Made by a program: the position numbers and the translations under genes. DNA of 64,000 nucleotides from Ceratodon purpureus (taxonomy: Eukaryota > Streptophyta > Bryopsida > Pseudoditrichales > Ditrichaceae): NCBI GenBank assembly GCA_014871385.1, contig CM026424.1:2545131-2609130 (forward strand). The letters are read 5' to 3'. Under the pieces are notes generated by a model, which saw nothing but the letters and a program-made list of their open reading frames with translations, did not search any database and was not told the origin of the DNA. The first letter of the stretch is position 1; each line of letters opens with the position of its first letter. Positions 57,957-64,000 of this stretch are shown here, one piece after another.

Positions 57957-60900
57957 TGCAATGAGAGGAAGAAAATAACAGTCCTAGTCTGAGAGCAAAG
58001 GCTCTTTAGCGTTTGTAAGTGTACCTCAGAATGGTTAGAGATCTCCATAGCCTTGGTATCAGGTTGTGTTATCTTATTTTGCTGCTAGATGTCTTGGCGA
58101 CGCATTTAGAGGAGAGAGAATGTATGGACCTCTTTTTCCTCGTTGTTGTCATATCGAACTCCTCTTTCATCTATTACTGATGACGAAGTGGTCTAGGTAC
58201 TTGTGCAGATTTAGCTTTATTGTGGCTGGCCATTCTTACTCGAGTTTAGTGCGTGTGAATCATTCTTATATGTTTTCACACAAGTATGTAAATAAAGTAA
58301 GCGTGTTCCTTGATCAGCATTTATGTCTGTAACCTTGCATTGCTTCATGGCTTACTATGTCCTAGAATGTTCTTTTACGCCCTTAGCAAGAATCGCAATC
58401 CTGAAGGATCCATGATTTTAGCTCCAACTACCCAAAGGAATAATTTGGTGCTTGATTTTAGGTTGTAGCTTATGTTAAATTATGTAAAGCTTTCAGCCTA
58501 TTTAATTGGTGTTTCTGTAGATGCGGATGTTAGTGTATATTTTACTCCTCTTAAGTAGAGCACAATATCTTACATTGTAGAAATCTAGACGTCTTTATAG
58601 TTGCTTCTGTTCTTATTTGGTGCAGTTTTCATCCCTCTTTGAACAGGTTTATCTAAAAAATTGTATTGAAGAGCTACAAGAATCGTTAAAGAGTTTCCTA
58701 GATGGGAAGAAAACGAGTGCAGCTTTAACGGTACAATTATCGAATGCAACTAAAAGTGTAGGAGGTTTGTTTGAGAGAGGTCAACGATCCGTTTCACCAA
58801 TTGTCGTGAACCGCCTTTTTTTTCTTTTTTTTTTAATTTGTTTTTATTGAAAATCTTAAAGATGACAAAATAAAGTATTTATAGAAATAATCTCAAAGGT
58901 AAAAGATGTATTTAGCTTGGCTATCCAAGTTGTTTACTAAACACAGAATTCTACTTTGGGTACCATATCTATTTTTTTGAATGTCCGATTGAAAGAATAA
59001 AAATATATCTTAAAGTTCTTATAACAGCATACTTTCACAAAAAAATTCAAAAATCTCAACTTAAATTGAAGTCACAGATACATGCCGAAATTCTATAAAA
59101 AAATCAAATTTGGAAAATTGTCCCTTAGGAGTTAAGTTGTTGCTACAAGAGTTAAATGGGCTTGTTATTGTTCACTCCGCGAATGGATAGAAGAGAATTG
59201 CGGATACTTGCGGGCTGGCACTTAGGTTGAAATTTGTACCGACCACGGCAGTAGCTAGGCGAGCTGCAAGAAGAAACAGTTCCGTTTGAACAAAGTTTGA
59301 ACAAAATTCCGTTGATGCTACCTGTTGATTAGGGACTCTTGATTTGGAACATTTTGAACACTAATCTATTGATTAATTTTAACACAAATCTCTTGTATGG
59401 GGCATTGGTTCAATGTCCAAATCAGATTAGTGGTAAAAATGATATCCATTATGGGCGTAAGCCAAGTCTAGGGCAAGGGTCAAGGGGCAAGGGAATTAAT
59501 CCTTGAAGCTCTAGATCTTCAAGTGGAAGCCCATACCACAAAGCCACCACTCCTCTAGTGACATATGGCGAAGATGTAAAAGTAGTTATACACTTATAGT
59601 TAACTCCAATAATTACAATAAATTATAGTAACAACAATGATTAAAGTAATTATTACATTTGTGCATTAGTAAATATAATAATTATAAAAATTTGTATAGT
59701 TATTGATTGTTAAATACATTTTTAGGGAGATTACAATAATTAACTATTGTAAATTGATTATTGTAATAAAAATTACATAAATCATACTAATTAAAACTAA
59801 AATTACAATACTTAAAATTCATGTGTTGAATCAATAGATAAATGTTTACTTTGTTCAAAAAGGTGGCACTATAGAACTATTTTGCACTTCTTTTTCCAAA
59901 TCTAGTCGAACTAACTGAAAATAGTTGATTCTATGTTGATTTGGATTGCAATTTCTTATAGTGGCCCAGAAAGCAAGGACTTGAATATCTCAAAGCGCAT
60001 GTGTTGAACAAGCTTCTACTCGAAGAAGATTTCCTCAAATTTTTGTTGACTAGTACGGATTTTGGAGCTGTCCAATGCACGCCCGTCTTTTTGGAAAGAA
60101 TCATCCTCAAAGAATACTCTAATTGCTTTGTTATACACCACAAACTTTGAGGACTTAAAGCTCATGCTATTGCTGTTATATCAACTAGTGATTTCATGAT
60201 CACAAGCTCTAATATGGTTTAAAGTAGATTGTGTTTGCGCGCCAATTATTGAGGTGGCTAGTTCTCCGGCCGACACCCAAACAACCGTGTTACCTCTCAA
60301 ATTTTGTAGCGAATTCCACATCAAATGAGTGAAGGAACATCAGAGACATGTCTTATATGTTGGAGACCTCCTTCGTTTGCTCTATTTGGTTGAGATTCCA
60401 GCAGATCAGCATATCCGTAACATTTTTCTAGTATCAAAGAAATAAATTTAGTACTAGATGAATTGCATGGTGAGCTGATTGACTATACTCCACCCAAACT
60501 TCTCTTTCTGAGCTGTTGTACATTATAGTTAACTGTGTTCTGGGGCATTGAGCCTGACAGTAAACCTGAATGCATCAATTTGGGTCGAAAGCACTGCAGG
60601 TCGCTGAGCAGGGTTTGACTTGGTTTGGTGCACATCCGGTTGGAACTCAAAAAAGCAACTAAACCTCATGGGTCCAAAACATGAGCAGCAAAGCAGTGAA
60701 TTTGAAGGCTGTTGGAGGAAGTGGTGGTAAGTAGGCCAATCAGGATTTAGGTATTAGCTCGTACTGCAGGATTTACCATCTTCTTTTGAACAATGGTTTT
60801 CCTGAATGTAGGCGCTATGGAAGCAATTGGTTGTGGGATTGTAGGTTGATGTGATTTCGTTCAGTTTGTGATGTGATTCTTTCTAGGAGGAGGAGTTTCT

Positions 60901-61414
60901 GGACTTTTTAAAGTTTCTGGAGTCTTGTCAATTAGGGTTTCCAGTGAGGAGCCACAATGCGCTCTCTGTCTTGATCGGGCTTTCTTGAGGCGTTTGTGCC
61001 GGGTTTGAGCAGCTTTTGAGCATGGGGTGGGCGTTTCTGTACTCGATTTTCGTCGCCCTGTTGCTACTTCCTGCGACGTCTGCGTGGCGAGAGAGGGTTG
61101 TGAATAAGACTAGGAATCATGTAGGACACTCCATTATGAAGATTGTTGTGATGGAGCGTGAGGGAGTAGTTTTTACCTTCGTAAACAGATGCTTATTTTG
61201 TATACTTTTGGAATGTAGAATTTATTGTGCATATTAATTGAATCTCTTGTGTTTGAAACAGGTTATGTAACGTTTTGACATCACGGATCCATCTTTTCAC
61301 CTCCCGTATGGTCTTCTTTGGTGCACGTTTGAGCAATTAGTGAACTAGCTCTGAGCCGGTTTTCAGCTAGTTTTGGTTGAGCTTCGCCAGTTTGAGGAAT
61401 TTACGAAGAGAGCG
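57957..61414. other. Largely non-coding; two weak coding-like frames
   Basis: At 58624-58790 (plus), after a TGGTGCAG acceptor, the frame reads VYLKNCIEELQESLKSFL, which is helical and coding-like but unassigned. At 61022 a short frame begins MGWAFLYSIFVALLLLPATS, like a signal peptide, without a supported continuation. The stretch 59580-59830 is very AT-rich (ATTATTGTAA-type text). Confidence 0.35.
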
Positions 61415-61614
61415 ATGGACTACCCGCTGTTCCAGATTCTGAGCTTCCCTGACGAGCTGGAGAAGTCGCTGAACCTGCAGTCCCAGAAGTATGTGCGGGA
61501 TACGAAGGCGATGGTGAGCACTGCGGTGGACGTGAAGGAGCTTCCGGATGCGTATGTGTTTGTGGCAGACATGCCGGGGCTGAAGTCTGCCGATGTGAAG
61601 CTAATCGATGTGTC
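61415..61614 (+). pseudogene. Class II cytosolic small heat-shock protein, N-terminal half
   Basis: From the ATG at 61415 the frame reads [19 protein letters not shown], then [19 protein letters not shown] and [18 protein letters not shown]. This matches class II sHSPs (family: YMRDAKAMAATPADV, AYAFVVDMPGIK) up to the first strands of the alpha-crystallin domain. After VKLI the similarity ends. Neither the conserved VLVISGERKRE nor the C-terminal GVLTVTVPK region appears in the next 700 bp. A splice acceptor near 61960 leads into unrelated text. A working sHSP is an ATP-independent chaperone of about 155 aa. This copy lacks two thirds of its core domain, unless a distant exon exists. Confidence 0.7.
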
Positions 61615-62645
61615 CCTATGCTCCTTCCTCTCAGTTTTCTTGTACCTTTTATAACAGATGTATTTTGTTTTCATGAAGTGAACCATTTATTTTATTTTAT
61701 TTTATTTACTTATATGATCCTTAACATTTTACGAGCACACATTCTCTAGCTCCTATTAATTTTCTGTCTCAATGGTCTACTCACATAAACGTTTATGTTT
61801 TCGAATTGGGTAGTTGGTGGTAGCATGTGGCTGCAAATTAGATAAAAGAGTGCAATGACGAAAGCTTGAGACCTATCGTTGTATTGATGTATATCAGTTT
61901 ATTTGTGGAGATGAATACTGTAATATGACAATGTTGTACTTGATTGATTATATTTCAGGTGAAGGGTCTTGAGGAACCTCATTTAACCCCTTTTGCAGCT
62001 TGCAGTCCGATTTGGCCTATGGGTGATGAATTGCCTGCGTTTCCGGTTTTGATTGTGAGAATTGGACTTTGCTCGGAACTACATAAATCTGGGCACTGGC
62101 ATGGAGCAAATTACCGAATTTTCAGATTAATTTTTGGACCCTCCGGTGGATTTCTATGAGTCAGAATGGTTGGGTTTCCGGGTATTCCGTTGTATGGTAG
62201 GGCTGAGCGTAGGTTGCGACGTACTGCGGGGGCGGCGTCTGGTACTGACGCTGCGTAACTTGCGGTGGCCGTTGGTCACCGGCTAGTCAGGTCGTTCTCG
62301 TTGGAGGGACAGTCGCGTGTGAGGATGGGGAGCGCGATTGGATTCTTCGCGTTCCACCTTCTCCACTCCTGTTTTGCGGCTTCAAGGAGTTCTTTTTCTA
62401 TTGTTCATGTTGTTCCGGACTGCTTGAGCGGCGGCGATTAGGATGTTTGGGGGCGGCAAAGACGATTGTGACTCCCACGTCTGGAGTACTGGATTTCGGT
62501 TTAGGGGGGAAATGGATTTAGGATTTCAGTGCGGGACGCAACACAGGGGTTCGGGAGGTTACATATTTCAACCGCGTAGCACACTCTGTAGTTCAATTGT
62601 CTTGAGAATTGCAAGTTTAGGGTGCGTGTGGTTTTGCAAGTATAC

Positions 62646-63095
62646 ATGGGATTCAGTTCCGGGTCGAAGAGTGAGGAGCGCCTTGCATTGGAGGCGAATT
62701 TGGAGAAGTGGTTCAGAGGGGAGGGGGTTTCAAAGGAAGCGGCCTTGCGCGCGGTTCAGTTGCTCGACGCGACGACACTAATCGCGCAGCCACGACCCAG
62801 CGGCTGGAATCGCCGAGGCCAATACGGAGTCCAGGAACGGTGTCGATATCTTTGGTACAGACATTCTGCTCGAATCCTTGGGTGGTGCGAACGGAAGAGG
62901 TTTCCGGAGATAGTGACATCAATTCTGCGCGATCATATATTCCCGACGACGCAGCCTCGGAGGGATGAAACGGCTCGCGAGGATGGTGAGGCACTCGGAG
63001 CACCCGCTCCTAATGCAGGTCGAGCAAAACTCGCAACCTGCGATTGGAACCCAGGTGAGCCTTTGAGCACCGAATTCTGCATTGCAGTGTTTTAG
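62646..63095 (+). CDS. Hypothetical open frame overlapping the next gene's first exon
   Basis: This is a 149-codon frame from the ATG at 62646. The first 42 residues (KSEERLALEANLEKWFRG, then EAALRAVQLLDA) look like real helical protein; the rest is Arg/Pro-rich and less convincing. It overlaps the proposed exon 1 of the KEN-motif gene in another frame, so at most one of the two readings is right over 62965-63054. No family is recognised. Confidence 0.3.
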   Translation: MGFSSGSKSEERLALEANLEKWFRGEGVSKEAALRAVQLLDATTLIAQPRPSGWNRRGQYGVQERCRYLWYRHSARILGWCERKRFPEIVTSILRDHIFPTTQPRRDETAREDGEALGAPAPNAGRAKLATCDWNPGEPLSTEFCIAVF

Positions 63096-64000
63096 GGTTT
63101 AAACTACAGAGTAGGGTTTAGGTGCGATGTTCAATCCCGCGTCCTCGTCCATGACGATGTCATATGTAGACTGTATTGTACCTTGCATTTCTGGATTGAA
63201 GCAATCTTCGTCTCCGCAGGTGGTCGTGACATGGTCCTCTGCGCAATTCATGTAGATTGGGTGTCTTATTCAAAATGTTGATTTGTGCATGAAGTGCTTT
63301 GAAATTAGCTCCTCCTTCTTCGAGAATGTGTGAAGTTCCTCCATACTCTCTTGCTTTGTCTGTGTTACCTGCGGAAATGTAACATTGTAATGCTGCCTTC
63401 TTTGAAGTATGGTTTTCGTGGGAATTTTTGTCTCGTGCACTCATTTCGCGTGCGTGTGTAGGAAACCATGGCGGGAGCGGAAGTAACAGTCCCCCTCACA
63501 GCGCCCGAGACCGAAAATCCATCCCCCAAGCAGAGGAGGACACGGCAGAGGAAGGTGCACTGACAAACTTAAGAATTCAGTGTCTCCCAGCAATTCTGCA
63601 TTACTGTGGCGCTTGTTTCTCTCCACTGTGAATTTGACAGATGATGAGGAGATGTAATCAAGGAAGCACAATACTAACGCAGAGAGCGGTCGTTCTCGTG
63701 CTGGCTATGGTGCAGGAAAAGGTTGTGCCAGGGGAAACAGACCCCGTGGGTGGGAAAGAGAATGTAGACCCCGCTCCGAAACCCAAGCGGCAGCGGCAGT
63801 CCAGGGCAAAGAAGGTAATTACAAACCATTGGCCTTTGAATATGGATGTTATGCTGGGAGTTTGCTTCTGTTTGAAGATCCTTCCTTTTCATAGGGATTT
63901 CGGGGACATACTTACGAGGTGCTGCAAACGGTGTGAAGGTGGTTCTTCCTCCCCCAGTGGAGGGCAACGGGGAAACAGACCCCGTGGGTGGGAAAGAGAA
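62965..64000 (+). CDS. Gene with repeated KEN-box-like basic exons (incomplete at window end)
   Basis: Proposed exons, all phase 0 with GT-AG sites: 62965-63054 (30 codons, MKRLARMVRHSEHPLLM start), 63462-63554 (31 codons), 63716-63814 (33 codons) and a fourth running off the window from about 63930. Exons 2 and 3 end in related basic tails, PSPKQRRTRQRK and PKPKRQRQSRAKK. Exons 3 and 4 share an identical 32-bp core encoding GETDPVGGKEN. GGKENVDP contains a KEN box, a degron recognised by the anaphase-promoting complex in many cell-cycle proteins. The protein would be a chain of acidic-plus-basic modules, perhaps nuclear. I do not recognise the family, and the model rests on splice-site and repeat evidence only. 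Confidence 0.5.
63731..63762 (+). repeat. 32-bp exon core repeated 238 bp downstream (63969-64000)
   Basis: GGGGAAACAGACCCCGTGGG and the following 12 bases recur exactly at 63969-64000, the last bases of the window. The two copies lie in consecutive exon-like cassettes, so the array probably continues beyond the window. Confidence 0.95.

Overview
The window looks like nuclear DNA of a land plant, most likely a bryophyte and probably a moss. The evidence is two LHCII genes with the single early intron of the LHCB2 type, a plant LysM-receptor gene, pieces of plant-type PDR transporter and POLTERGEIST-like phosphatase genes, GT-AG introns throughout, and degenerate CCCTAAA (plant-type) telomere repeats. 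Assigning it to moss rather than another bryophyte is inference.

Layout. 0-5 kb is AT-rich repeat DNA: two diverged tandem units of about 1.1 kb, then long inverted arms around a small GC-rich reading frame, then a telomere-like tract. 5.6-9.9 kb holds a DNA transposon-like element with an unbroken 945-residue DUF7869-type transposase-like gene. It is preceded by eight 25-bp palindromes at a 47-bp period and followed by variant palindromes and a perfect hairpin. 10.7-14.8 kb carries decayed, truncated copies of a PP2C phosphatase gene and a PDR-type ABC transporter gene. 15.3-29.3 kb is a CACTA (En/Spm)-type element: a five-exon transposase (minus strand, 1,242 residues, all junctions in phase) diverging from an eight-exon TnpA-like gene (plus strand). 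A Cys-rich gene and an F-box-like gene lie between them.

30-51 kb is a patchwork of partial host genes: LCB2 of serine palmitoyltransferase, a class 3 lipase, a renalase-like FAD oxidoreductase, the TPR half of CHIP, a LysM receptor without its kinase, a possible PD-(D/E)XK-like gene and an importin-beta exon. It also contains an unrecognised pair of related reading frames. 47.3-50.8 kb is an AT-rich stretch with no gene.

52.2-56.2 kb holds the clearest working genes: two tandem LHCB2-like antenna genes whose second exons are identical at every base I compared, while exon 1, intron and flanks differ. The last 8 kb has the first part of a class II small heat-shock protein gene and, at the window edge, a gene built from repeated small exons carrying KEN-box-like motifs.

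Overall this is a transposon-rich region in which truncated host-gene copies outnumber intact host genes. I saw no recognisable LTR retroelement, rRNA, tRNA or CRISPR array. All calls come from reading the sequence; family names rest on remembered motifs, not searches.
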